Assembly: GCA_902729315.2 (NCBI GenBank)
Contig: LR746272.1
Location: 4,905,037 to 4,969,036, forward strand
Length of the DNA: 64,000 nt
DNA from: Spirodela intermedia
Taxonomy: Eukaryota; Streptophyta; Magnoliopsida; Alismatales; Araceae
Direction: 5' to 3'
Shown: piece after piece, positions 21,071 through 34,619 of the stretch
Numbering within the stretch: position 1 is the first letter of the stretch
How the letters are laid out: every line of letters starts with the position of its first letter
The notes under the pieces: generated by a model
What the model saw: only the letters and a program-made list of their open reading frames with translations
The model's database searches: none
What the model was told of the DNA's origin: nothing
Translations under genes and position numbers: made by a program

Positions 21071-22763
21071 TGATAAGTCTTCATTATCATGAGTTAATAA
21101 TTAGTAAATAATATAGTTTTAGCCTTAACTCATGATAAATAGACTTATATTTGTGTTAAAGCATGAAAAGTGGTTTTCAGTTGATTAACGTGAATTTTTG
21201 GGTAATTATGTGATTTTATACGATTTTTACAGTCTTAGTTTTGAGATAAACGAAGAACAAGAAATAAAAATAAAAATATTGCAAAATGGGGGGATCCGCC
21301 GGCCAGCCCAAGCGGGTCGGGCGCGTCGGGGAGTAGCCCGCAGGGCTCGGCGGCTTACTGATAGGGGCACATGCCACTCCCCTTCCACGTCACCGGTGGT
21401 CAGCCGGCTGTGGGGCAAGGAGTGGTCGTACACGCGAGAGGACTTTGTAGAAAGCTAACTTTACTATATAATCGCCCAAATAATCCGCGCACAACCGATG
21501 TGGGACTAAATCCACCTTGTTCAGGGGCGGGCGACCGCCGCGGGTTCGAATCCTCCCAGAGTCAAAATTCATATATTTTTACTGATTATCGCGACTTTCC
21601 TGCAGATCGCGGTGAAGGATTAAGCAGCGGAATGGCTGGATCATCGGCGAAAATCTCGTCAACGCGATTGGTGGAGCATTGCTACTAAAATTTCTGAGCG
21701 ATTCGCGATAACAGGATCGCAATCCATCGGTAAATCATCTCCGATTGATCGGCGAACAAGCGTCGTCGGGAAGAGACGATCCGCCGGAGACCGGTAGCCA
21801 CCTCGAGGCGTACCAGATCGATGAAGAGCCTCCTCTTGCTGCGGACTGAGGATGAAGCTCCTAACACGCTCACTCCATCCAGCCCTCTCCGTCGGGTGAC
21901 GGCCGAGAGCATAAAGTCGATTTTCTCAGGTGACGGCTGCCGGAGGCGATTCGGCGACCCACTTCATTGGTCTCTAGACTTCGCGAAGATCTAGAGATTG
22001 TCGTCTTTGTCCAAGGAGAGCCTTCGAGGCCGTGGACACTGCACGACGACCCTCCCGAACGCTCAGGATTCCGGTGCATCACCGACGCATCGCCGTCGCG
22101 GCGCCGGAACTCTGTTTTCCTGCTTTATCTAGAGATTTCCCACGTCGTCTTTGTCCAAGGAGAGCCTTCGAGGCTGTGGACACTGCACGACAATCCTCCC
22201 GAACGCTCAGGATTCCGGTGCATCGCCGACGCATCGCCGTCGCGACGCCGGAACTCTGTTTTCCTGCTTTCAATTTAATTTACGCTTTATTTAGTGATAC
22301 TTTGTGTGATTTTTAATTTACCAAACTATACTTCGTTAAATTACGATTCTTCCGGCTTTTACAGATCTTAATTTGATTAATTAAGTCGTCTGTAATCGCT
22401 TACGTAAGAATCGCCGAGCGGAACTCTGTTTCCGCCTGATTCGCGTTCGCCTGGCGCTGACGTCATCCTGACGCCCGCACCCTTATTTCCTTTTTTTCGT
22501 AAATTTTAAATATATTTCCTTTTTATTTCCTAGTATAAAATTCGTAAGAAAATCGTATTCATTGAGAAAAATTCTGAATAATTACCAGATATTATATTAC
22601 ATCCCTGTGATCGACCTGGAAAATTACCGCTATTTTTGGATTTTATTGAATTATAATTGATATATTTATTTAGAAATACTTCTAAATATCCGAAAATTCG
22701 TATTTTCTAGTTTTATAAATTTTATATTTGCGTGATTTAATATACAACGACTGAGTCACGTCA
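21071..22763 (+). repeat. Solo LTR with target duplication TAATG
   Basis: 1693 bases, TGATAAGTC...CACGTCA, flanked by TAATG at 21066-21070 and 22764-22768. Removing it and one TAATG restores the pol sequence GTCAAGTAATGCATTC seen at 4579. It belongs to the young subfamily (144-base tandem pair, most CpG kept). It arose by recombination between the LTRs of one insertion. An intact USE on the minus strand is at 21496-21506, with TTATATAG at 21464-21471. Confidence 0.93.
21464..21506 (-). promoter_or_regulatory. USE plus TATA pair, antisense in solo LTR
   Basis: The minus strand reads GTCCCACATCG (21506-21496), a 24-base gap, then TTATATAG. Same arrangement and relative orientation as in the other young LTRs. 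Confidence 0.5.
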
Positions 22764-24214
22764 TAATGCATTCTGAAAAATGGATCCACCAATATCACAC
22801 GAAATTAAAGGGGCACTTGTATCTCCTAAGTTATATGATAATCGATTTAATAATAATGTACTAGTATGTATAGATAATTTTTCTACTCTAGGTGCCCTTT
22901 TTGGTGTACACATTTCTTTCAAAACTCTAGTATATTCAAGAATATGTTCAATAGCAGTGAGTAAAGGAAGACTAATTTACACATCTTGTAAAATTTTCTT
23001 TATTTCTTCATTGTGTTCCTTTTTCTTTCTTTGTCTAGGCTCTAGAGTTTTAGGAAATAGAATGGTCGTCCTCTCTTTTGAAATTTCCTTGGTAGAATCT
23101 CTAAAATCCTCTTCTACTCCTATTTGATTTTATTTTGGGTTGTCCACGTTTTCTTTTTCTTTTAATGTTTAGGGATAAGGATCAAGTAAGATCTTGCCAC
23201 TTCTTAATGCATTCACTGTCCTAATATTTTCATTTCGTGGGTTTTTTCCTTGATTCATGTTGTTAGACTCCCCTTGCTGAAATCCTATTGTTGGACAGTT
23301 TCTTGGATTTTCTATAGGCTGACTAGGTAGCTGTCCCTCTTCTCTCTTATTCCCAAGAGCCTATATAATTTATTTCTAGTGCAGCATCATTTGATTCATA
23401 GTTTGTTGCATCATTTGGCTCATTTGCTGCATCATTTCCATAATATCAAGTTGGGTTTGAGAGGGCTGATTTTTTTGAAATCTGTTTTCTTATTTTGGAC
23501 GAAATTCAGAGTTTGAATTGGGTCTAAATGCTTCTGAATTTTAAATATTATTTAGATCTCTCCATGAAAAATTATTCCTTCAATTAAGATTATAAGAATT
23601 TTAAAAAAGGTTCCCTATTTCTATTTAAACCATGAGCTACTTGCACTTGTTCTTGCATAGGGTGAAATGATTGATCTAAATTATAACATTGAAATTCAGA
23701 ATAATCATTTTACCATACATAAGACATGTACTATTTGAATTAAATTGAGGGTTAGGAGGCTTTCTAATATTGTCAATAAGTAAATCAAGTTTTTAAAATC
23801 TTTGATTATTCTAATTAACCTCATTTCTAAATTTAGAATCATCATCATGATGCAATTCATAAATTCCTCTCTTCTTATCCTTGTCATATAATTCAAAAGA
23901 GGCTTGATCTCTAGAATTTTCACTTAAATTCTCATAAAGATTGTAAATCTCATCAAGGGTTTTCTCCATATAAGCTCCTCTACATATAGAATCAATCATA
24001 TTTCTATGTTGTTCTAATATTCTATTATAAAAAATTATATTGAGCTGCCACTTGGGTACAGCATGATGAGGACACTTTCTAAGTAAGTCTTTAAATTTTT
24101 CCTATGTCTCATGTAAAATTTCTTTTAATCTTTGAGAAAAACTCTATATATGTTTTCTTATATTTTAAGTTTTTCCTTAGGGATAAAATTTTCAAAGAAA
24201 TATCTGTTCTATAT

Positions 24215-25985
24215 TGACGTGACTCAGTCGTTGTATATTAAATCACGCAAATTTAAAATTTATAAAACTAGAAAATACGAATTTTCGGATATTTAGAAGT
24301 ATTTCAAAATAAATATATCAATTATAATTCAATAAAAATTCCAAAAATAGCGGTAATTTTCCAGGTCGATCACAGGGATGTAATATAATATCTGGTAACT
24401 ATTCAGAATTTTTCTCAATGAGTACGATTTTCTTACGAATTTTATACTAGGAAATAAAAAGGAAATATATTTAAAATTCACGAAAAAAAGGAAATAAGGG
24501 TGCGGACGTCAGGATGACGTCAGCGCCCGGCGAACGCGAATCAGGCGGAAACAGAGTTCTGCCCGGCAATTCTTACGTAGGCGATTACAGACGACTCAAT
24601 TAATCAAATTAAGATCTGTAAAAGCCGGAAGAATTGTAATTGAACGAAGTATAGTGTGGTAAATTAAAATCAACAAAGTATCACTAAATGAAGCGTAAAT
24701 TAAATTGAAAGCAGGAAAACAGAGTTCCGGCGTCGCGACGGCGATGCGTCGGCGATGCACCGGAATCCTGAGCGTTCGGGAGGATCGTCGTGCAGTGTCC
24801 ACGGCCTCAAAGGCTCTCCTTGGACAAAGACGACGTGGGCAATCTCTAGATAAAGCAGGAAAATAGAGTTCCGGCGTCGCGACGGCGACGCGTCGGCGAT
24901 GCACCGGAATCCTGAGCGTTCGGGAGGGTCGTCGTGCAGTGTCCACGGCCTCGAAGGCTCTCCTTGGACAAAGACGACGTGGGCAATCTCTAGATCTTCT
25001 CGCGAAGTCTAGAGACCAATGAAGTGGGTCGTCGAATCATCTCCGGCGGCTGTCACCCGGCGGAGCGGAAAAACGGCGACTATGCGGCTCTCCGGCGGCT
25101 GTCACCCGACGGAGAGGGGCTGGATGGAGGTGAGGCGCGTGTTAGGGAGCTTCATCCTCAGGTCCGCGCAGCAAGAGGAGGCTCTTCATCGCATCTGGTA
25201 CGCTCTTAGGAGGTGGCGACTGGTCTCCCGGCGGATCGTCCTCTTCCCGACGACGGCTTGTTCGTCGATAAATCGGAGATGATTTACTCGATGGATTGCG
25301 ATCCTTTTATCGCGAATCGTTCAGAACTTTTAGTAGCAATGCTCCGCGAATCGCGTTGACGAGATTTTCGCCGATGATCCAGCGATTCCGGTTGCTTAAT
25401 CCTTCACCGGCGATCTGCAGGAAAGTCGCGATAATCAGTTAAAAATATATGAATTTTGACTCTGGGAGGATTCGAACCCGCGGCGGTCGCCCGCCCCTGA
25501 ACAAGGTGTGACGCGGGTTTAGTCCCACATCGGTTGTGCGCGGATTATTCGGGCGAATATATAGTAAAGTTAGTTTTGTAGGCAAAATCCTCTCGCGTGT
25601 ACGACCACTCCTTGCCCCACAGCCGGCTGACCACCGGTGACGTGGAAGGGGAGTGGCGCACACGTGCCCCCTATCGATCCAAGCAAGGTGCTCGAGCCCC
25701 TGCTCGCGGCTAATCCCCGACTGCGCTTCCGACCCGCTTGCGGGCCCGGCTGGCCGGCGGGTCTCCCTATTTTGCAATATTTTTATTTTTATTTCTTGTT
25801 CTTCGTTTATCTCAAAACTAAGACTGTAAAAATCGTATAAAATCACATAATTACCCAAAAATTCACGTTAATCAACTGAAAACCACTTTTCATGCTTTAA
25901 CACAAATATAAGTCTATTTATCATGAGTTAAGGCTAAAACTATATTATTTACTAATTATTAACTCATGATAATGAAGACTTATCA
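24215..25985 (-). repeat. Solo LTR with target duplication TATAT
   Basis: 1771 bases, TGACGTGACT...GACTTATCA on the plus strand, flanked by TATAT at 24210-24214 and 25986-25990, inside gag of element 2. Young subfamily with the 144-base tandem pair and most CpG sites kept. Box-B-like motif near 25468; USE at 25522-25532. Confidence 0.93.
25522..25564 (+). promoter_or_regulatory. USE plus TATA pair, antisense in solo LTR (best example)
   Basis: GTCCCACATCG at 25522-25532, a 24-base gap, then ATATATAG at 25557-25564. Both boxes are intact. Downstream lie a GC-rich foldable segment and T-runs near 25770-25790. Confidence 0.55.
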
Positions 25986-26590
25986 TATATCATTTCAGCT
26001 AGTTAATTCTCTATCTAATGTGGATAGCTAATGGCTAGCTTTGTCCCTAAGTGTATGAGAAAATAATTTCATCTTAATAATTTCCAGTGTAACTTGAGGG
26101 AGATTAATGAAATCACAGACCATATAAAATTTTTCTAAGTACTAATGAGGTTCCTCTAAAGGTAATCCATGAAAATTAGGAAGTATTTGAAAAATTCTTG
26201 GATTTATTTCGAATTTAATAGTGGGTGCTAATGGGACTCTAATATTGGATGCTTTTTGAAATGAATCAGGGATATAATAATTTTTCATGGTCATAGGATT
26301 GTTCTCAGTTTGACCTGTACTTCCTTTAAGATCTATTAAAATTTATTTTTTTCTTTTAGATTTTCTAGCCTTAGATGCAAAGATCTTCCATCATACATAA
26401 AAAAATAATAAATTCGAGGAAAAAAGTTTAGTAATTGTTACCCTCCTTCAGTATGCTCTAGTCCTTGTCTTGCTTCTCTTCCTTCCCTTTTTTTAAAAAA
26501 AAAATCAGCAAAAATAAAATAAAACAAGAGTTCAATTTTTTTGTGTACGCTAAGAGAAAAATAGAAAAATACTAAATATTATGCAATACA

Positions 26591-26608
26591 TCTCCGACAA
26601 TGGCACCA
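26591..26608 (-). promoter_or_regulatory. tRNA-Asp primer binding site, element 2 (decayed)
   Basis: The minus strand reads TGGTGCCATTGTCGGAGA, at the usual distance from the LTR at 26614. Four positions differ from the intact site. The leader lies at 26401-26590. Confidence 0.75.
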
Positions 26609-26613
26609 AAATT

Positions 26614-27845
26614 TGATGTGACTTAGTTTTTGTATATTAAATCACATAAATCTAAAATTTATAAAACTAGAAAATATGAATTTTTAGATATTTTGAAGTA
26701 TTTCTGAACAAATATATCAATTATAATTCAATAAAACTTCAAAAACTGTGATAATTTTCTAGGTCAATCATAGGGATGCAATATAATATCTGGTAATTAT
26801 TTAGAATTTTCCTCAAAGAATATGAGTTTTTATGAATTTTATACTAGGAAATGAAAAGGAATATATTTTAAAATTCACAAAGAAGGAATAAGGGTGCAGA
26901 TATCAAGATGATGTCAGCACCTGGTGAACGCAAATCGAGTGAAAATAGAGTTCCACCTAGTGATTCTTCCGTAAGCAATTATAGATCATTTAATTAATCA
27001 AATTAAGATTTGTAAAAGTGGAAAGAATCGTAATTGAATAAAGTATATTTTGGTAAACTAAAATCACAAAAATTATCACTAAATGAAGCATAAAGTAAGT
27101 TGAAAGCTGGAAAATAGAGTTCCGACATTGTGACAGTGATGCATTGGTGATGCACCGGAATGTTGAATATTCGGGAAGATCATTATGTAGTGTCTATGGC
27201 CTCGAAGGCTCTCCTTGGACAAAGACAACATGGGCAATCTTTAGTTCTCCTTGTGAAGTCTAGAGATTGATGAAATGGGTCATCGAATCATCTCTAGTGG
27301 TTGTCACTCGGCGGAGCAGAAAAATGACGACTTGGTGGCTCTTTGGTAACTGTCACCCAACAGAGAGGAGTTGGATAGAGGTGGGGCGCATGTTAGGGAG
27401 CTTCATCCTCAAGTCCACGCAGCAAGAGGAGGCTCTTCATCGCATCTAGTATGCTCTCAGGAGGTGGCGACTCATCTCCTGGCAGATTATCCTCTTCTCA
27501 ACGATGACTTGTTCGTCGATCAATCAGAGATGATTTACTTGATGGTTTGCAATCCTTTTATTGCGAATCATTCAACAATTTTAGTAGCAATACTCTGCGA
27601 ATCACATTGACAAGATTTTTGCTGATGATCCAATGATTCTCATTACTTAATCCTTCACTGGCGATCTATAGGAGTGTCATGATAATCAGATAAAAATATA
27701 TGATTTTTGACTCTAGGAGGATTTGAACCCTTACTGGTTGCTTTGCTCTTTTTGGGGAAGGTGATGCAAGTTTAGTCTCACATCAGTTGTGCACTAATTT
27801 TTCGAGTGAGTATACATTAATGTTATATTTTTAAGCCAGTTCTTT
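26614..27845 (-). repeat. 5' LTR of element 2, outer part; the rest is at 38233-38598
   Basis: It starts TGATGTGACTTAG and breaks at AAGCCAGTTCTTT, where the element at 27846-38232 is inserted. It resumes at 38233 with CTCTTCTCTTGCATGTAC and ends near GAAGAC at 38598, three bases short of a usual LTR end. Confidence 0.82.
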
Positions 27846-29523
27846 TGTTGTGACTCAGTCGTTGTATATTAAATCACGCAAATCTAAAATTTATAAAACT
27901 AGAAAATATGAATTTTTTAATATTTAGAAGTATTTCTAAATAAATATATCAATTATAATTCCATTAAACTTTTAAAAATAATGCTAATTTTCTAGGTCAA
28001 TTATAGCAATGTAATATAATGTATGGTAATTTTTTCTCAATGAATACGATTTTCTATGAATTTTATACTAGAAAATGAAAAGGAAATATATTTAAAATTC
28101 ATGAAAAAGGGAAATAAGGGTGTAGACATCAAGATGATGTCAGCATCTGACAAACGTGAATTGGGTAGAAACAGAGTTCTGCTCGGTGATTCTTACATAA
28201 GTGATTACAGATGATTTAATTAATCAAATTAAGATCTGTAAAGGTTGGAAGAATCGTAATAGAACAAAGTATATTTTGGTAAATTAAAATCATACAAATT
28301 ATCACTAAATGAAGCATAACGTAAGTTGAAAGCAAGAAAATAGAGTTTCGACATCGTGACAACAATCCGTTGGAGATGTACTGGAATCCTGAGCGTTCGG
28401 GAGGATCGTCGTGTAGTGTCTATAGCCTCGAAGGCTCTCCTTGGACAAGGACGATGTGGACAATCTCTAGATCTCCTTGCAAAGTCTAGAGATTAATGAA
28501 GTGGGTTGTCGAATTGTCTTTGATGGCTATCACCTGGTGGAGCAGAAAAATGGCGACTTTACAGCTCTCCAGTGGCTGTCACCTGACAGAAAAGAGCTTG
28601 ATGGAGGTGGGGCGTGTGTCAGGGAGCTTCATCCTCAGGTCCGCACACCAAGAGGAGGGTCTTCATTGCATCTAGTATGCTCTCAAGAGGTGGTGACTTG
28701 TCTCTTAGCGGATCGTCTTCTTCTCGATGATGGCTTGTTCATCGATTAATCGGAGATGATTTACTCGATGGATTCACGATCCTTTTATGACGAATCCTTA
28801 GTAATTTGAGTAACAATGCTCCACAAATCGCATTGATGAAATTTTTGCTGATGATCTAACAATTCTGATTGCTTAATCCGGTGATCTGCAGAAAAGTCAC
28901 AATAATCAAATAAAAATATGAGTTTTTGCTCTAGGAGGATTCGAACCCATGTCGGTTGCCCCCGCCTCTTCTAAGAAAGGTGATGGGTTTAGTCCCACAT
29001 CAGTTGTGTGCCAAATTTTCGGGCGAATATATAGTAATGTTACATTCCTAAGCAATGTCCTTTTCTTGTGCATGTACGACCACTCCTTGCCCCACAGTCA
29101 GCTAGCCACCGGTGACGTGGAAGGGGAATGGTGCACACGTGCCTCCATCGGTTCAAGCCAATCAACCCCCCCTACTCGTGGCTACTCCTCAACTGCACTT
29201 TTGACCCACTTGTAGGTCTGGCTGGCCGGTGGGTCCTCCCATTTTACAATATTTTTATTTTTATGTCTTGTTCTTCATTTATCTCAAAAGTAAGACTGTA
29301 AAAATTGTATAAAATCATATAATTATCCAAAAATTTGAGATAAATGAAGAACAAGAAATAAAAATAAAAATATTATAAAATTATGTAATTACCCAAAAAT
29401 TCACGTTAATCAACTGAAAACCACTTTTCACACTTTAACACAAATATAAGTCTATTTATCATGAGTTAAGACTAAAAGTATATTATTTACTAATTATTAA
29501 CTCATGATAATAAAGACTTATCA
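27846..29523 (-). repeat. 3' LTR of element 3, with a local foldback
   Basis: About 1678 bases with all LTR landmarks. A private feature is a roughly 40-base inverted duplication: 29248-29289 (AATATTTTTATTTTT...ATCTCAAAA) reappears reversed at 29333-29373. The USE has decayed to TCCCACATCA, but its 24-base gap to ATATATAG is kept. Confidence 0.85.
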
Positions 29524-31130
29524 CACCCCTCAACTTAAATCATTGCTAGTCACTTAGCAATGGAATTACGAAAATAAAATTTTACAAATCTCAAACATCA
29601 TATTTCAATACAAAAAAAAGATACAATTAGAAATGATGTACCTTTAGACACTTTGGATTCTTATATCAAATATTAAGAATGATGTCAAGCACTTAAATAT
29701 TTAAACACTCTTTAGAATAACAATCTAGACTTCACTTCTTCTATTCACATCTTTATCACTTGTTCACTCATAGATGTATTTACAAGATGTTCCAATTATC
29801 AATACTCATCCAAGAATAATATTGATCCTAGATTTCCCTTTTTCTATGGCTTGATTTTTGAAGTTTGTACTATATTTCTTCCTTCTTTTTTCTTTTATAT
29901 ATAGTGGATAAGTAACTTTTTCTATTGATAAATTTCAACAATAAGAATGATGTCTCACACCCTCCATGTGTACTCTTCATTTTCAGGGCTTTCACTTTAT
30001 CCACTTATTTTACAACAAGTGTTTTTCTATACACAATTTTTGACAATGAGAATAATGTCTCACACCCTCTATGTGTACTCTTCATTTCTAGAATTTTCAT
30101 ATTGCTCTCTCTTCTTTTTTTTTTTTCGAAATAAGTGATTTCTCCTTACAAGTCCTATAGATTAGGGTGCAAAAATCTCCATTAAACTCAAATGATCAAT
30201 CAAACTTTTACATCAAGTAAATACTATCCATCAAGATCATGAAGTGAAAATCTGTAAAATCAAATCCATGTTATCTATCATGTATCCAAAGAGTATTCCA
30301 ACATTTCATGCTACTAGATCATTCTTTTGACTCAATAATAATCTTTCAAGTATCTATTTGGTATCAATCAATTTAATTGATTTCATTTTTCATGCATGCA
30401 ATATGATGTAAGAAATTTGTAAATTAAATAGTTTTGATAGTTTAATTTTCTATTTTCAGTTCTAGTTTTAATAGTAATAAATTTGTCAAAAATAAATCAA
30501 AACTATCCTCTTTATAGCTGTAATTTTGAATTTCAGTAATATATATCTAGAGGATTGAAATGTGAGAAAAGGGTCTCTAGAATTTAAAATTTTGGGCTAT
30601 TTTTTTGTCTACTATTTTTGACAATCTATTGTTCCTAATAGAAAACTAGAAAATAGATGTTGTAGTTTTTTTAAATTTTATTTATTTTTTATATTTTTAG
30701 TTGATGTTCTAAGTTGAATAAATGAAAACACATGTTCTTAATCATCCTAAAACATAAATTAATAATTAATACTTCACCCCCCAACTTAAAAATAACATTG
30801 TCCTCAAAGACACAGAAAAATCGAAACAGAATATGTAGAAAATATAATTTTCTAGTGAAGCATGAATATGTGCAAAGTTAAGCATTAAAAATATTTTCAT
30901 AAATGATACAGCTCAGAAAGACATCACCTCAACCTCATTTTTAATTTTTCAGTTCATCTTACACTCCTCCTCCTACACTTTTCCAAAAAAACAAATACAG
31001 AAACAAGTACTACAAAATTCTAAGAAAAATAGAGCTTAAAAAAAATCAAACATAATGAAATAAAAATCATGGGTTGCCTCTCATGTAGCGCTGAATTTAA
31101 TATCTCTAGTTGGACTCTTTGATCTCACTC
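29524..31130 (-). other. 3' non-coding region of element 3
   Basis: A polypurine tract next to the LTR (minus strand TTTAAGTTGAGGGGTG), duplicated AATGATGTCTCACACC-type units near 29946 and 30050, and a second purine tract at 30773-30790. No gene is visible. Confidence 0.7.
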
Positions 31131-32260
31131 TTGAATTTCTTTTAATAATAAAATTTCTTTTTCTACAAGGCATTCATCTATTTAAGCCGCTATCTATTTA
31201 CCTTAAAGTTATGTCACTTTTAAGATCTTTACTTATTACGGCCCCATGATCATATGTCTCTTCCAACACATAAAACCCTTTTCATTTTGATTATTTTCTT
31301 GGGAATAATTTTAGCCTAGAATCATATAACCACACTTTTTGTCCAATATCAATTTTTTTCTGCTAATGTGTTTATCATGAAAAGTTTTAGTTTTTTCTTT
31401 ATATACTCTATGATTTTCATAAGCTTCATTCCACAACTCTTCTAGTTCATGTAGTTGAAAAATTCTATGCCCACCAGCTGATTTTTCATCCATACATAAT
31501 TTTTTTATAGCCCATAATATTTTATGCTCTATTTCCATAGGAAGATGACATGGCTTTTCAACAATGAGACGAAATGGGGACTTATGGGATTTTTATAAGC
31601 TATTCTATAAGCCCATAATGCATCTTGTAATTTCATGGGGTAATCTTTCCTATCTGGTCTAACTATTTTTCTCAAAATTCTCTTAATTTCCCTATTTTCT
31701 ACTTCAACTTGCCCATTTGTTTGGGGATGATATGGAGTGGCTACTTTGTGGTGTACTCCATTCTTTTTCAACAGTTCCCTAAAATGTTTATTGGTAAAAT
31801 GTGTTCCTCCATCACTAATAATCACTCTATGACATCTAAATCTCAAAAAAATATTTTCCCACACAAATTTCATCACGATTTTATGATCATTAGTTCTAGT
31901 AGGAATAGCTTCCACCCACTTTGACACATAATCAACAACAAGTAAAATATATTCATATTTTTCAGCTGATGGGAAGGGACCCATGAAATCTATTCCCCAT
32001 ACATCAAAAATTTCAACTACTAACATGTTACTCATGGGCATTTCATCTTTTTTACTTACCTTACCTATAGATTGGCATGAAATACATGTTCTACTAAATT
32101 CTATAGAATCTCTAATGATTGTAGGCCAATAAAAATCACACTGAAATTTTTTTGTAACTAACTTTTGTCTAGAGAAATGTCCTCCACAATTAGATGAATG
32201 GCACATGTTAATAATGCTATGATATTCTTCTTCAAGAACACATGTCCTTTAAATTTGATC
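31130..32260 (-). pseudogene. Integrase of element 3 (broken)
   Basis: 31529-32206 keeps the HHCC region (CHSSNCGGHF ... CISCQSIGK), the core with [35 protein letters not shown] and the third acidic residue in VEVENREI. The C-terminal part (31311-31538, [17 protein letters not shown]) is in another frame after a deletion near 31580. The very end is damaged further. Confidence 0.83.
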
Positions 32261-32299
32261 ATTGCTCAAGTAATATAAATCAGGATCATGCCAAAAATA

Positions 32300-33990
32300 A
32301 TTTCTAATCTTATAAAAGAAATGATGTTTTTTGTTCTTATCCCACTATTCTAGAGTTTTTCCAAAAAATAGAAAATTAACAATATGTGCATACCATGGTG
32401 ATGGTTGATGTTGAGCTGCCATCAATTGTTCATCTGGAAATGCGTCTTGTAAAGGTGCTGCATTTATTCCTGTATCACTTAATCTAGAAAGATGGTTAGG
32501 AAAATATTCTTGAAACCTTTTTTATCTTTTATTTCTAAGTCAAATTCCTGCAACAATAAAATCCATCTTAATAAACATGGCTTTGCATCTTTCTTATTTA
32601 ACAGATATTTTAATGCTACATGATTAGTATAAATAATAATTTTAGCTCTCAAAATTTATGATCTAAACCTTTCTAACGAAAATACTACAACTAATAACTC
32701 TTTTTCAGTCGTGGTATAATTAAATTGAGCATCAGATGTAGTTTTACTAGCACATGAAATTACTATGGGTTTGACTCTTTTGTTTGTCCTAGAACGGGCC
32801 CCACTGCATAATTCGATGCATCACAAATTATTTCAAAGGAAAATGACCAATCAGGAGCTTGTAAAATGAGTGCCTCAATAAGTAATCTTTTTATTTCAGA
32901 AAAAGACTCAAAATATTTCTCATCAAAATTAAAAGGCACATCTTTAGATAATAGCATGGTGAGAGGTTTATAAATTTTCAAAAAATCTTTAATAAATTTT
33001 CTGTAACAACCTACATGACTCAAGAAAGATCTAATTTATTTTACTAAATTTTGAGGTTTCATTTTAGATATAATATCAGTTTTTGCTCTATTCACCTCTA
33101 AACCCCTTTCACTCACAATATGACCCAACACAACTCCCTCTCTAACCATAAAATGTGATTTCTCCCAAATCAAAACTAACTTTTTCTCTATGCATTTCTC
33201 AAGTACATGTTGTAAATGATTTAAACATTCATCAAATGATTCACCAAAAATAGAAAAATCGTCCATAAAAATTTCTATACATTTTCTAATCATATTAGAA
33301 AAAATAGACAGCATACATCTTTGAAATGTGGTTGGAGCATTTCACAAACTAAAAGGCATGTGTTTAAAAGCAAAAGTACAAAATGGACAAGTGAAAGTTG
33401 TTTTTTCTTGATCTAAAGGGTTTATATAAATTTGATTATAACCAGAGTATTCATCCAGAAAACAAAAAAAGTTTTTTCCAACTAATTTTTCTAGAATTTG
33501 ATTAGTAAATGGTAGGAGAAAATGATCTTTTCTAGTAACTAAATTTAATTTTCTATAATCAATGCAAACCCTTCAACCGATAGTTAATCTTGTTTGTATT
33601 TCATCCCTATTTTTGTTTTGTATAATTGTGATCTCTGATTTTTTTGGCACCACTTGTGTAGGACTAACCTATTTGCTATCTGAAATAGGATAAATCAGCA
33701 ACCAACCACTTTAAAATTTCTTTTTTTACAATTTCCATCATGTTAGGATTTAATCTTCATTGTGGTTCCGTACTAGTTCTAGCCCCCTCCTCTAGATATA
33801 TACTATACATGCGTACACTCATATCAATGCCCCTTAGATCGTTCATTTTCCAGCCCATAGCCTTCTTATTTTTTCGAAGTACATCTAATAGTTCTTCTTC
33901 CTGTTCATCACTCAAATCAGCTGCAATAATAACAAGAAATAAATTATTTTCCTCCAAAAACATATATTTTAAACTAGAGGGAAGAGGTTT
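32300..33990 (-). pseudogene. RNase H and reverse transcriptase of element 3 (broken)
   Basis: RT palm with EIFMDDFSIFGESFDE (33036-33314), RNase H with CDASNYAVGPVLGQ (32763-33023), and the pre-RT linker with KPLPSSLKYMFLEEN (33757-33993). Frames change between pieces, and 33320-33750 has homology without an open frame. Confidence 0.82.
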
Positions 33991-33999
33991 CAACTCTAA

Positions 34000-34600
34000 A
34001 TTCAGATGATCTTCCTCTTTTTTCTCCCAAATTTATATTCTCTATTTCCTCTAATTCTTCCAGCACACAATCATCAATAAAATCTGGATCATCAAAATCA
34101 TCTAGAAGATCTATGTTATGATAATCATATACTTGTGATTTCTTAAGATCATTTGGTACCTCAAAAATTTTCACATAAAATTTCTATTGATTGATCTCCA
34201 CATAAAATTTTCACAATACCTATGAGAAAATCAATATTCATCTTTACTGTATGCAAAAAGGGTCTCCCTAGGATGATTGGTGTATCATAAAATTGTCCAT
34301 TAAAATCTATTTCCAGCACTACAAAATCAGTTAGAAATTTACACCCTTTAACTATCACTATCACATTTTCTAAAATACTTTTAGGATGTTTTATGGATCT
34401 ATCAACAAATTGTAAAGTAACAATAGAAGGTTTAAGATTAGAAATATTAAATTTATCACAAATACTTGTAAGTAATAAATTAATACTAGCACCGGTGTCA
34501 AGTAAAGTATTCTAAAAAATAGATCCACCAATATCACACGAAATTAAAGGGGCACCTGTATCTTTCAATTTATATGGTAATTGATTTAATAATAATGCAC
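34000..34600 (-). pseudogene. Protease region of element 3 (broken)
   Basis: Short frames at 33974-34174 and 34161-34364 carry the segments flanking the protease (FYDTPIILGRPFLHTVKMNI is retained). The active-site part near 34480-34520 is interrupted. Order and spacing match element 1. Confidence 0.7.
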
Positions 34601-34619
34601 TAGCATGTATAGATAATTT

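Larger units (their letters stand above)
20668..23000 (-). pseudogene. Protease-region fragment of element 2, split by a solo LTR
   Basis: 20668-21070 and 22764-23000 match 4195-4760 of element 1: IDFPIGIAKFSCGDQLVEIK, the segment equivalent to the DTSASINLLP site (now damaged around the insertion), and the spacer towards gag. Frames are broken throughout. Confidence 0.75.
23000..26400 (-). pseudogene. Gag of element 2 (broken), split by a solo LTR
   Basis: 23000-24214 and 25986-26400 match gag of the other elements: NLYENLSENSRDQASFELYD (23811-23999), the Met/Gln-rich part, and the N-terminal part near 26200-26390. Several frameshifts and stops are present. The start codon region is changed (CATACAT for the MHG start). 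Confidence 0.8.
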
